Shown in pieces: positions 1 through 8,342 of a stretch of DNA of 64,000 nucleotides. The translations under genes were made by a program, and so were the position numbers. Below the pieces are notes generated by a model. The model was not told the origin of the DNA and did no database searches. It was given only the letters and a program-made list of their open reading frames with translations. Numbering within the stretch: the stretch's first letter is position 1; each line of letters starts with the position of its first letter. The stretch comes from Parasedimentitalea maritima (GTDB lineage Bacteria > Pseudomonadota > Alphaproteobacteria > Rhodobacterales > Rhodobacteraceae), in assembly GCF_005771405.1 (NCBI RefSeq), contig NZ_VAUA01000011.1, positions 124,001 to 188,000 of the forward strand, in the 5' to 3' direction.

Positions 1-1
1 C

Positions 2-526
2 ATCGTGCGGATGTTGGCGACGGAGTTTGATCCTGCACAGCTCCTTTACCCCAGTGAACGCCGCGACGACATTGACCGCTGGAATACGCTGATCCACTCC
101 CGTGTAAACAATGGTGTCTATCGCGCGGGGTTTGCCCGTAAACAGCAAGCCTATAACTCCGCCGTATTGGAGTTATTTGAGACGCTGGATCAGATCGAAG
201 ACCATTTGGGGCGCCAGACTTGTTTAGCTGGAGATCATGTCACCGAGGCAGACCTGCGCCTGTTCCCAACATTGGCCCGGTTTGACGTGGCCTACCACTA
301 TGCGTTCAAGTGCAATATCCGCAAACTCTCGGACTACCCAAACTTGTGGGACTATGCCCGAGCGTTCTATGCCCTGCCCGGTGTCGCAGCAACGGTCTGG
401 CAAGAGATCTACAAACAGGGCTATTTTTCCCAGTCCGAATTGCGCAATCCACTGGGCATAGTCCCAATGGGACCAGAGGTGGATTGGACCGCACCAAGCC
501 AAAGACAGCTGTCTCTGCATCGCTGA
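2..526 (+). CDS. Glutathionyl-hydroquinone reductase (omega-type GST), C-terminal part
   Basis: The 5' end lies outside the window, so only about the last 175 residues are visible. They form the all-alpha C-terminal domain of the YqjG/ECM4 family of omega-class glutathione transferases, which reduce glutathionyl-hydroquinones in the cytoplasm. The family segments NNGVYRAGFA, the LAGDHVTEADLRLFPTL region and the LGIVPMGP tail are present. The reading frame is open from base 2, and the GTG at base 5 is internal, because the family has an IVRM-type segment here. The catalytic Cys of the N-terminal thioredoxin fold is not visible. The next gene starts 41 nt downstream on the same strand. Confidence 0.9.
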   Translation: MVRMLATEFDPAQLLYPSERRDDIDRWNTLIHSRVNNGVYRAGFARKQQAYNSAVLELFETLDQIEDHLGRQTCLAGDHVTEADLRLFPTLARFDVAYHYAFKCNIRKLSDYPNLWDYARAFYALPGVAATVWQEIYKQGYFSQSELRNPLGIVPMGPEVDWTAPSQRQLSLHR

Positions 527-567
527 TCGCGCTGGCAAAGGTGATGCCAAACGCCTAGGTTGCGCTT

Positions 568-2340
568 ATGACATTAGATCAAATCATACTGTTTTCGCTT
601 TTTGCTGCTGTTTTTTCCCTGCTGGTTTGGGGGCGCTACCGATATGATCTGGTCGCCTTTGCCGCGCTGATGGCAGGTGTTGTCTTGGGCGTGGTGCCCA
701 CCCAAGATGCGTTTTCAGGCTTTGGCCATCCCGCCACGCTAGTAGTGGCATTGGTGTTGGTCGTCTCAGCTGGATTGGTGCGATCTGGCGCGGTGTTTTT
801 GATCACCCGCACACTGGTAGACGCCACACGCGGACTGGGCAGTCACATTGCCCTTATGGGCGGCATTGGGGCCGTGTTGTCAGCCTTTATGAACAACGTG
901 GCGGCATTGGCCCTGCTAATGCCGGTTGATATTCAGACGGCGCGCAAGGCAGGCCGTGCGCCGGGCCTTAGCCTGATGCCCCTGTCCTTTGCCACCATTT
1001 TAGGTGGCATGGTCACCCTGATCGGTACGCCTCCAAACATCATCATTGCCTCAATCCGCGCCGAAACACAGGGGGAGCCTTTTGGCATGTTTGACTTTGC
1101 CCCGGTTGGAGGCATTGCGGCTCTTGCCGGACTGGCCTTTGTAGCGCTTGTTGGATGGCGACTAGTCCCCACCCGCGACGACGCCGGATCATCTGAATCG
1201 CAGCTGGCGCAGTATATCGCCGAACTAACCGTGCCTGAAGGCTCGCCCCATATCGGCAAACTCTTGCGGGATTTGAACGATGAGGCCGAGAAGGCCGATG
1301 TTGCCATACTGGGCCTGATCCGTGACGGTCGTCGCCGCTATGGCCTGGCAGCCGGATCTTTGTTGCAGGCCGGCGACGCAATACTGCTAGAGGCAACACC
1401 CGAAGCACTGGACGAATTTCGCACTGCGCTCTCATTGGATTTTTCGGACCAAGCCCGTCAGGAAAAACTAACAGCAGACGGCGAAGGCCTGGAAGTTATT
1501 GAGGTGGTAGTGCCCGAAACCGCCCGCATCGCTGGCCGCTCGGCACAGTCGATGGGGTTGGCCTGGCGGCAAAGCACGGTGTTGATGGGGCTGTCGCGTC
1601 AAGGTCGCCAGCTGACCAAACATATCCGCCAAACTGAAATTGAAGCTGGCGACATTCTGCTATTGCTCTGTCCACGCGACCGGGCCGCAGACGTGACCGA
1701 CTGGCTGGGATGCCTGCCTTTGGCCACCCGTGGGCTGGCTGTCACCGCCAATGACAAGACCTGGTTGGCGATTGGCATGTTTGCGGCTGCGGTGATGGCA
1801 GCGTCCTTTGGATTACTGTATCTACCAGTGGCGCTTGGATTGGTTGTCGTGGGCTATGTCTTGACCAAGATCCTGCCAGTGGCAGAAATCTATGACCATA
1901 TTGAATGGCCAGTGGTGGTCTTGCTAGGGTCGATGATCCCGCTGGGGTCTGCCTTGGAAAGTTCGGGCGGGACCTCGCTGATTGCTGATGCGCTGCTTTC
2001 GCTAACACAGGGTCTTCCCGCCTGGGCTATTCTAACCGTGTTGATGGTGGTCACCATGACGCTGTCGGACGTGTTGAACAATACAGCGACCACCATTGTC
2101 GCTGCCCCGGTTGGCATCCAGATGGCCAACAGCTTGCAAGTCTCAGCTGATCCGTTTCTGATGGCCGTGGCCGTAGCGGCCTCGGCGGCCTTTCTCACCC
2201 CGATCGGGCATAAGAACAACACACTGATACTGGGGCCCGGGGGGTATCAGTTTGGCGACTATTGGCGCATTGGCCTGCCGCTGGAGGTGTTGATCGTAGC
2301 TACCTCAATCCCGGCAATACTGGTGTTTTGGCCGATGTAG
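568..2340 (+). CDS. SLC13-family permease with two TrkA-C (RCK_C) domains
   Basis: This 590-residue polytopic inner-membrane transporter belongs to the SLC13/DASS (ArsB/CitT-like) superfamily. Hydrophobic helices fill residues 1-200 and 395-590. A soluble insert at about 205-385 carries two TrkA-C-like modules, which in related carriers bind regulatory ligands. The signature TLIGTPPNIIIAS and a second hairpin with LSDVLNNTATT match the paired re-entrant anion and cation sites of the family. The substrate cannot be read from sequence; sulfate, dicarboxylates and other anions are possible. A second protein of the same architecture lies at 3376-5172 on the other strand. The start has only a weak AGGT ribosome site. 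Confidence 0.9.
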   Translation: MTLDQIILFSLFAAVFSLLVWGRYRYDLVAFAALMAGVVLGVVPTQDAFSGFGHPATLVVALVLVVSAGLVRSGAVFLITRTLVDATRGLGSHIALMGGIGAVLSAFMNNVAALALLMPVDIQTARKAGRAPGLSLMPLSFATILGGMVTLIGTPPNIIIASIRAETQGEPFGMFDFAPVGGIAALAGLAFVALVGWRLVPTRDDAGSSESQLAQYIAELTVPEGSPHIGKLLRDLNDEAEKADVAILGLIRDGRRRYGLAAGSLLQAGDAILLEATPEALDEFRTALSLDFSDQARQEKLTADGEGLEVIEVVVPETARIAGRSAQSMGLAWRQSTVLMGLSRQGRQLTKHIRQTEIEAGDILLLLCPRDRAADVTDWLGCLPLATRGLAVTANDKTWLAIGMFAAAVMAASFGLLYLPVALGLVVVGYVLTKILPVAEIYDHIEWPVVVLLGSMIPLGSALESSGGTSLIADALLSLTQGLPAWAILTVLMVVTMTLSDVLNNTATTIVAAPVGIQMANSLQVSADPFLMAVAVAASAAFLTPIGHKNNTLILGPGGYQFGDYWRIGLPLEVLIVATSIPAILVFWPM

Positions 2341-2514
2341 GTGCGACGCTCATCAGAAATTCGAGTTTCCGTTCCATTGCCATAGAAAAATGGGCACTGA
2401 TTGTAGATGAGCAGAATAGTCAGGGCAGTGCCTTCCTTGGGGAAGGTCTGGCATGGCCCGGCCTGACAGCCTGGCCAAATTGGCAGATCTAGACTTGTAT
2501 CAAGCTGATACGCT

Positions 2515-3273
2515 CTAGTGTGATAGCTTCAAACCCATCAACACTGTCCCATCATCGGCCAGCATTTTTAGCAAAGGCCCCTGTCGTTCGAGTTGAGTGA
2601 CGTTGGCTAGTGCCGCTAAAAACTCTTGCTCCTGCTCGTCCACCCTCGGCACACAGGCCATCATGGTTCCCGCCATATTGTCAGGGAAACTGACCTCGGT
2701 CCCCTGCAGATCCGCCTGCCCGATAAACCGGTTACACCCACCTGAAGCGGAAAACTGTCCGCCTTCGGAAAAACTCAACCCGGGGTCGCGTCCCTTGTCC
2801 ACAAGCGCACCGTTCAACTCAACCAAAGTCCATTGGGTATTGTCCATCTGTAAATCCCCCTGCACCGCTGCGCTGGCAGCGACGGGTTTGACAATCAAAT
2901 CCGCAGTGTCGCCGGCCCCACGGGTCAGGACTGGATAAGAGGTATCGCTGATAAACAGCAGTTTTCCATCCAATGTGATCCGGGCAGAAACCGAATAAGT
3001 GTTGCGCTCGTCGATCTCACTGTCTGAAAAGTTCAACGTGTACTCCATTGGAACGCCGATCAGATCATGTTCCTGCGCGGTCAGTAATGTCGAAGGTGCA
3101 TCCGCCAGCGAAACATCGCGAAGTTCAACCAGCAGCTTGGCCCCCTCTGGTACCGCAATACGCTGCAGATAGGTGACGCTACCCTCGACTGTACCTGCCT
3201 TGGCCATTGAAGCACCTGCAATTGCGGTTGAGGCCGCAACGACCAAAGTCATAAAACCTGTTTTGAAATCCAT
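2515..3273 (-). CDS. YbaY-like plus META-domain envelope protein
   Basis: This is a 252-residue exported protein. A signal peptide (hydrophobic stretch, then a SMAKA-type cleavage site near residue 27) is followed by a YbaY/YscW-like beta domain at about 30-130. A C-terminal META/HslJ-like domain follows at about 145-250 (NTQWTLVEL, SGGCNRFIG and a MMACV segment). The start at 3273 is preferred over the in-frame codon at 3309. A GAGG lies eight bases upstream of 3273, and the start places the signal peptide at the N-terminus. There is no lipobox Cys, so it is probably periplasmic. META proteins are linked to heat or novobiocin resistance in E. coli; no precise role is claimed here. Confidence 0.85.
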   Translation of the reverse strand: MDFKTGFMTLVVAASTAIAGASMAKAGTVEGSVTYLQRIAVPEGAKLLVELRDVSLADAPSTLLTAQEHDLIGVPMEYTLNFSDSEIDERNTYSVSARITLDGKLLFISDTSYPVLTRGAGDTADLIVKPVAASAAVQGDLQMDNTQWTLVELNGALVDKGRDPGLSFSEGGQFSASGGCNRFIGQADLQGTEVSFPDNMAGTMMACVPRVDEQEQEFLAALANVTQLERQGPLLKMLADDGTVLMGLKLSH

Positions 3274-3375
3274 TTTCTGTGCCTCATCGGAAACTTGTTC
3301 CAAAGACATCTAAGGATTGATTCAGAGATTTCACCGCCCCTTCAACCAGATCAGCAAAAATACGCCGCGCAAATC

Positions 3376-5172
3376 CTAGTTCAGTGGCCAGAACACTGGG
3401 ATCAGAGCAGAGGCCAGCAATCCAACGGTCAGGTTCAGAGGAATACCCACCCGCATAAAATCGGTGAACCGATAGCCACCGGGGCCATAGACCATCATAT
3501 TGGTCTGATAGCTGATCGGCGTGGCAAAGGTTGCGCTGGCGGCGACCATCACTGCAATCACCAGTGGCCGCGGATCAACTCCAAGCGAGAGAGCCAAGCC
3601 AATCGCCACTGGTGTCAACACCACCGCCACCGCATGGTTGATCAGTTCGGACAGGACAGAGGTCAGCAAATAGATTGCCCAGACAATGAAAAAGGGCGGC
3701 AGGTCGCCTATCAGTGGCGCCATGGCGTGCACAATCAGATCAATCGCACCCGATGTTTCAAGCGCCGTTGCCACCGCCAACATTGCAAAAATCAAAGCCA
3801 GCAAGCGGCCATCAATAAACGAAAAGGCCTCGTCACTGTCGATGCAACGGGTCAGGAACACTGTTGCCATCGCCAGCACCGCCAGTAACAAGATAGGAGC
3901 AACGCCAAAGGCAGCTAGGATCACGATGCCAGCAATCGCACCAATCGCAATAGGCGCATGGCTGCGGCGAAAAGCGCGCGCCGATGGTTTGGTCACATCA
4001 ACCATGTCCATATCAGCGGCCAATCGCTGAATGTCTTCGGATGAGCCTTCAAGGAGCAGGGTATCACCAACTCGCACGACCAGGTCGTCCAGCTGCTGGC
4101 CGATATTCTGATTGCGTCGGTGCACAGCCAGCACATAAACCCCGTAACGACGACGCAGACGCATAGCGCCCAGCGAGCGACCGACCATGCGGCACCCCGG
4201 CGTGATCAGCACCTCAACGGTCGAGGTTTCAACAGCCGATACCTGATCAACCCGCTTTAGCTCTTTGTTACGCTGCAGGCTGAGCAATTCGGTCATCTGG
4301 GTACGCAGCACCACCCGGTCGCCAACCTGTAACTCTACCCCCTGCAGCTCGCGCCGCAACGAGGCATCGCCACGGATCACATCGACCAAGCGCACGCCAG
4401 CGCGTTTGAACAATTGTACCCCGGTGACTTCACGGCCAATCAGGTTGCTTTCCGGTGGGATTACAGCCTCGGTAAAGAATTTCATCTTATGTTTGCCCGA
4501 CAACATGGTGGCCATGCTGGACCGGTCAGGCAGTAGATGCGGTGCTACGTAACGTAAGTAGATCGCGCCCCAGATCACCAGAATCACAGCCAGGGGTGTG
4601 ATCTCAAAGATCGTAAAGGGTCTGAGCCCCTGCGCCCGTGCAACGCCGTCAACCAACAGGTTGGTCGAGGTGCCGATCAGTGTCAAAGTGCCGCCCAAAA
4701 TAGCGGCATAACTTAGCGGGATCAGCATTTTGCTGGCAGAAATATTAAGTTTGCGGGACAGCTGCACAAACACCGGGATCATCACTACCACCACGGGGGT
4801 GTTGTTCACAAAGGCAGAGGCCACCACCACAAAGAGCATCAGAGCGCCAATGGCCACAGCCGGACGCGCATCCGCCTGCGCTTCGGCCAGTTGGGTGAAC
4901 CATTCAAGCGCACCGGTACGCACCAGGGCCCCCATGACGATAAACATGGCCACAATGGTCCAGGGCGCCGGATTAGACAGCACATGTAAGGCTTCATCAT
5001 AGGGCAACACCCCAAGAGAAAGCATTGCAGCAGCACCGCCAATCGCAACCACTTCGGCTGGGTAAGACTCGCGCATGAACAGGATGAACATCACTGCGAC
5101 AACAACAAGCGTCACAACCGCACTGCCGGTTTCAGAAAAAGCCAGAAATTCCATCACACCGCCCGCTGTCAT
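3376..5172 (-). CDS. SLC13-family permease with two TrkA-C domains (second copy)
   Basis: This 598-residue membrane transporter has the same layout as the protein at 568-2340: N-terminal helices, a soluble double TrkA-C insert at about 215-390, then C-terminal helices. The motifs GTLTLIGTSTNLLVDG and a C-terminal LSELINHAVAVV correspond to the duplicated DASS signature. A Ser/Thr replaces the Pro-Asn pair seen in the first copy, so substrate preference may differ. The two are old paralogues, not a recent duplication. Starts at 5172 and at the Met seven codons in (5154, with GGCGG upstream) are both possible. The substrate is unknown. Confidence 0.9.
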   Translation of the reverse strand: MTAGGVMEFLAFSETGSAVVTLVVVAVMFILFMRESYPAEVVAIGGAAAMLSLGVLPYDEALHVLSNPAPWTIVAMFIVMGALVRTGALEWFTQLAEAQADARPAVAIGALMLFVVVASAFVNNTPVVVVMIPVFVQLSRKLNISASKMLIPLSYAAILGGTLTLIGTSTNLLVDGVARAQGLRPFTIFEITPLAVILVIWGAIYLRYVAPHLLPDRSSMATMLSGKHKMKFFTEAVIPPESNLIGREVTGVQLFKRAGVRLVDVIRGDASLRRELQGVELQVGDRVVLRTQMTELLSLQRNKELKRVDQVSAVETSTVEVLITPGCRMVGRSLGAMRLRRRYGVYVLAVHRRNQNIGQQLDDLVVRVGDTLLLEGSSEDIQRLAADMDMVDVTKPSARAFRRSHAPIAIGAIAGIVILAAFGVAPILLLAVLAMATVFLTRCIDSDEAFSFIDGRLLALIFAMLAVATALETSGAIDLIVHAMAPLIGDLPPFFIVWAIYLLTSVLSELINHAVAVVLTPVAIGLALSLGVDPRPLVIAVMVAASATFATPISYQTNMMVYGPGGYRFTDFMRVGIPLNLTVGLLASALIPVFWPLN

Positions 5173-5239
5173 AAATATGTCATATCCTGCCTCCCTTTGG
5201 CATCAGCTGCAAGCTCCGCCACGGGCAGGAAATCTCAAA

Positions 5240-6052
5240 TCAAGGTGTCGATTGCTGCAGTAAACCACCGATCCGGATCATGCGGATCTCTTTGGCGGCG
5301 CCGGTGCGATCATCAGTATTGATGAAGACACCTGAAAGGGTAGCTTCTCCGGTTGCCGGGGTAAAACGACTTTTCGGCATACCAGTAATAAAACGGCGCA
5401 TGGGTTCAGTTTTCTCCATGCCAATCACCGAGTTGTAATCACCACACATCCCCGCGTCGGTCAGATAGCCAGTGCCACCTTCAAGGATCTGTGCGTCGCC
5501 AGTTGGCACATGGGTATGGGTCCCGACCACCAAGGATGCCTTGCCATTGCAGAAATGGCCCATCGCCATTTTCTCGGATGTGGCTTCGCAGTGCATATCC
5601 ACGATCACTGCCTGCGCCAATCCGCCACGAGGATGTGCCTTGAGCACATTCTCAACAGCTGAAAACGGATCATCAAAGGCGCGTTTCATAAACACCTGCC
5701 CCAAGGCCTGCAGTACCAGAACCTTGCGCCCCCCCGGTGCATTAAACAACCGGTAGCCTTTGCCCGGTGCACCTTTGGCATAGTTCAAAGGCCGGATGAT
5801 GCGCGGCTCTTTCTCGATGAACTGCAGCATGTCCTTTTGATCAAAGGCATGGTCACCCAATGTCAGGCAATCAATGCCAGCGTCCAGCAAGAGCTTGGCG
5901 TGTTCGCTACTGAGGCCCATGCCGTTGCTGGTGTTTTCACCATTGACTACAACAAAATCGAGCCGCCATTCGTCACGCAGACGAGGCAGGTTTTCGGTGA
6001 CAGCCTTGCGCCCAGCGCGGCCCATCACATCGCCTAAAAACAGAATTCTCAT
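5240..6052 (-). CDS. YmdB-family metallophosphoesterase
   Basis: This 270-residue cytoplasmic protein belongs to the TIGR00282/YmdB group of dimetal phosphodiesterases; Bacillus YmdB hydrolyses 2',3'- and 3',5'-cyclic nucleotides. Visible family blocks are ILFLGDVMGRAGR at the N-terminus, VVNGENTSNGMGL, TLGDHAFDQ, VDMHCEATSEKMAMG and VGTHTHVPTGD, which supply the Asp/Glu/Asn/His metal ligands. An AAGGA ribosome site precedes the ATG. It follows the 5-formyl-THF cyclo-ligase gene on the same strand after a 200-nt palindrome-rich spacer, so it may have its own transcript. Confidence 0.93.
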   Translation of the reverse strand: MRILFLGDVMGRAGRKAVTENLPRLRDEWRLDFVVVNGENTSNGMGLSSEHAKLLLDAGIDCLTLGDHAFDQKDMLQFIEKEPRIIRPLNYAKGAPGKGYRLFNAPGGRKVLVLQALGQVFMKRAFDDPFSAVENVLKAHPRGGLAQAVIVDMHCEATSEKMAMGHFCNGKASLVVGTHTHVPTGDAQILEGGTGYLTDAGMCGDYNSVIGMEKTEPMRRFITGMPKSRFTPATGEATLSGVFINTDDRTGAAKEIRMIRIGGLLQQSTP

Positions 6053-6172
6053 AAACCAGTCCTTAGGCTGTCGCGGGGGGCAAGGACAACCCCTTACAAT
6101 CTTCGTCCTTAAATCGCTACTTTTTGTTGCTTTGTTTCCCTAGTTTTCAAAGGGAACCTTTGCCCTTTTGTT

Positions 6173-6228
6173 GCGCCACGCATCTGCGTGGCGCTCGGCC
6201 CACCGCAAGGCGGGCCTCCGACAGGAGG
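6173..6228. repeat. Array of three abutting palindromes (REP-like)
   Basis: Three GC-rich hairpins lie back to back between the cyclo-ligase and YmdB genes. 6173-6194 is a perfect 10-bp stem around TC. 6197-6216 is GGCCC/GGGCC with inner pairs and a GCAA loop. 6215-6228 is CCTCC/GGAGG with a GACA loop. A weaker AAAGGG/CCCTTT hairpin sits at about 6149-6168. The array could end transcription of the mgtE-cyclo-ligase unit, or be a member of a dispersed repeat family. I cannot count copies elsewhere in the genome. I looked for a 6S RNA here and cannot support one. Confidence 0.6.
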
Positions 6229-6253
6229 ACAACGACGGGCGGGAGAGCCTCGT

Positions 6254-6823
6254 TCAGCGAGAGAACTGCAGCACCCGGCTTTCGGTAATCACCATATCCA
6301 GCGGCTGATCTGTTGGTTCCAGCGGCAATGCCTCGGCCTCTTGCGCATCAAAGGCAAAGCCAATGGCAAGCGTCGACCGTTTTGCCCGCAGACCTTCCAG
6401 CGTACGATCATAAAACCCGCCACCATAGCCAAGGCGCCCACCCTGAGCATCAAATGCAACCAGCGGTACAATCAGGATTTCGGGGTCGAAAAAGTCGTCC
6501 ACTTCCGGAACCTTTGCACCAAACGGACCATCACGCAGCGGCACATCGGGTATCCAGCGACTAAACTTCAAGGGCAGACCTGCCCCTTGAATCACAGGTA
6601 CCCCGACAGCTCCGTGTGCACTGGCTTCCGCCATCGCCGGGAGAGGGTCAATTTCGGTCCGGATTGGCATGTAACCAGATAACGATACACCACGATATCC
6701 CGCCAGCACCTCCGACAAATGCCCTGCCACCCCCGGTTTATGCATCCCATAGGCTACCTTACGGCGTGCAAAGGCCGCCTTGCGCGCTTGATCTTTGATC
6801 GCGGCGAGATCTGCATTCGTCAT
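6254..6823 (-). CDS. 5-formyltetrahydrofolate cyclo-ligase
   Basis: This 189-residue cytoplasmic enzyme converts 5-formyl-THF and ATP to 5,10-methenyl-THF, returning a storage or inhibitory folate to one-carbon metabolism. The family signatures are an N-terminal basic helix, YMPIRTEIDPLP and the C-terminal nucleotide/Mg block RLGYGGGFYDRTL. Its ATG overlaps the mgtE stop by four bases (ATGA), so the two are translationally coupled. It is homologous to E. coli ygfA/fau. Confidence 0.95.
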   Translation of the reverse strand: MTNADLAAIKDQARKAAFARRKVAYGMHKPGVAGHLSEVLAGYRGVSLSGYMPIRTEIDPLPAMAEASAHGAVGVPVIQGAGLPLKFSRWIPDVPLRDGPFGAKVPEVDDFFDPEILIVPLVAFDAQGGRLGYGGGFYDRTLEGLRAKRSTLAIGFAFDAQEAEALPLEPTDQPLDMVITESRVLQFSR

Positions 6824-8208
6824 AGCAATACCTTTGAAGCCAGTCCCAGGAAAATAAAGAATCCCATAACATCCGTTGTGGTGGTTACAAAAGTGCCAGA
6901 GGCCAGTGCCGGGTCAATACCCATCTTGTCCAGTGTCACCGGCACCACCGTTCCCGCAAAACCGGCAATAATCATGTTAAACACCAGGGCCGTACCGATC
7001 ACGCCCCCCAACATTGCAGACTCAAACCAAAGCATTCCAACCACACCCAGAACAGTCGCAAAACACAGTCCGTTCAACAGCCCGACCATCAGCTCGCGCC
7101 GGATCACCCGCCAGACGTTTGATCCTGTCAAATCCTTGGTTGCCAGTGCCCGCACCGCCACAGTGAGCGATTGGGTTCCGGCATTGCCCCCCATCGAAGC
7201 CACAATGGGCATCAAGATGGCCAGTGACACCAATTCCGAAATCGTGGCCTCAAACTGCGAAATCACCAGCGAAGCACAGATAGCGGTAAACAGGTTCACG
7301 CCCAGCCAGGGCAGCCTTTTTTTCGAGGTCTCACCTACACTGTCAGACAGCGCGCTTTCCCCTACCCCGGCGAGGCGCAGAATGTCTTCTTCATGTTCTT
7401 CGTCCAAAACCACCATGGCGTCGTCAATAGTGATGACGCCCACCAGCCGATCATTGGCGTCTACCACTGGTGCCGAAATCAAGTGGTACTGGTTGAAGGC
7501 ATATGCGACGTCTTCTTCGTCCTGATCTGCAGGAATGATCTGAAACACTTCTTCCTGCAAGTCGACCAGCGGCACCTCGCGGCGCGCGCCCATCAATTTG
7601 CCTAGCGTCACATTTCCGATCGGCTTCATGCGCGGATCAATCAACACCACATGATAGAACTGCTCTGGCAGATCATCGGTTTCACGCAAGAAGTCGATTG
7701 TCTTGCCGACATTCCAGTGCTCAGGTGCCATCACAACTTCGCGCTGCATCAGACGCCCTGCGGAATTTTCCGGGTAGGACAGCGACTGTTCAACCGCAAC
7801 CCGATCAACGTCTTCCAGCACCTCGAGGATGGCTTCTTGTTGCGGTTCTTCCAGATCTTCGACCAGATCCACCACATCGTCTGTTTCCAGATCGCGCACC
7901 GCTTCGGCCAGAACCTGCGGGTTGAGGATCGGCAACACTTCTTCGCGAACGGATTCTTCCAGCTCGGTCAGGATCTCGCCGTCGAATTCGCGGCCATAGA
8001 GTTGGATCAGCAGGGCACGGTCATGGGCGTTGATCTGTTCAAGCAGGTCAGCGATGTCAGCCGCGTGCAGGGGCTCCATCAGCTGGGTCAGCTGGTCCTT
8101 GTCCTGCACGTCAACTGCATAAAGGATTGCCGCAACGGCCTTGCGGTCCAGCTCATAGGCATCGTCGCGGTGCAGATCGCCGCTGTCCTGATCGCTGCCT
8201 GTGCTCAT
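6820..8208 (-). CDS. mgtE: Magnesium transporter MgtE
   Basis: This 462-residue Mg2+ channel/transporter has the standard three-part build. A helical acidic MgtE_N domain (about 30-140) and a CBS pair (about 145-265) together form the cytoplasmic Mg-sensing gate. Five membrane helices follow (about 285-462) with the PIVASMGGNAGTQSL pore segment. A GGAGG ribosome site stands just upstream of the ATG. It is first in a unit with the cyclo-ligase. No M-box riboswitch is visible in the 134 bases separating it from the divergent guaD. Confidence 0.95.
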   Translation of the reverse strand: MSTGSDQDSGDLHRDDAYELDRKAVAAILYAVDVQDKDQLTQLMEPLHAADIADLLEQINAHDRALLIQLYGREFDGEILTELEESVREEVLPILNPQVLAEAVRDLETDDVVDLVEDLEEPQQEAILEVLEDVDRVAVEQSLSYPENSAGRLMQREVVMAPEHWNVGKTIDFLRETDDLPEQFYHVVLIDPRMKPIGNVTLGKLMGARREVPLVDLQEEVFQIIPADQDEEDVAYAFNQYHLISAPVVDANDRLVGVITIDDAMVVLDEEHEEDILRLAGVGESALSDSVGETSKKRLPWLGVNLFTAICASLVISQFEATISELVSLAILMPIVASMGGNAGTQSLTVAVRALATKDLTGSNVWRVIRRELMVGLLNGLCFATVLGVVGMLWFESAMLGGVIGTALVFNMIIAGFAGTVVPVTLDKMGIDPALASGTFVTTTTDVMGFFIFLGLASKVLL

Positions 8209-8342
8209 GGGCTGACCTCCGCTTGATTCATTGCAAACTAGAAGAAGCAGCTACCAGAAAACAATGACAATGGCATAATTTACTGCAACTGCGGCGGCCG
8301 CTATCCTGCAGAACGCAGTTTGGCAACAAAAGGACGGGTATC

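Noticed and set aside
2341-2514. Possible small gene or structured element, with CCTTCC/GGAAGG hairpin at 2431-2446
   Set aside because: The CCTTGGGGAAGG string recalls the element at 23.3 kb, but the surrounding hairpins do not match; it is probably just a weak terminator for the first permease.
6053-6253. 6S RNA gene
   Set aside because: Location next to the cyclo-ligase is suggestive, but I see several separate short hairpins instead of one long rod with a central bubble.
8209-8342. M-box magnesium riboswitch upstream of mgtE
   Set aside because: The intergenic stretch is too short for mgtE leader plus guaD promoter, and no M-box core is visible.
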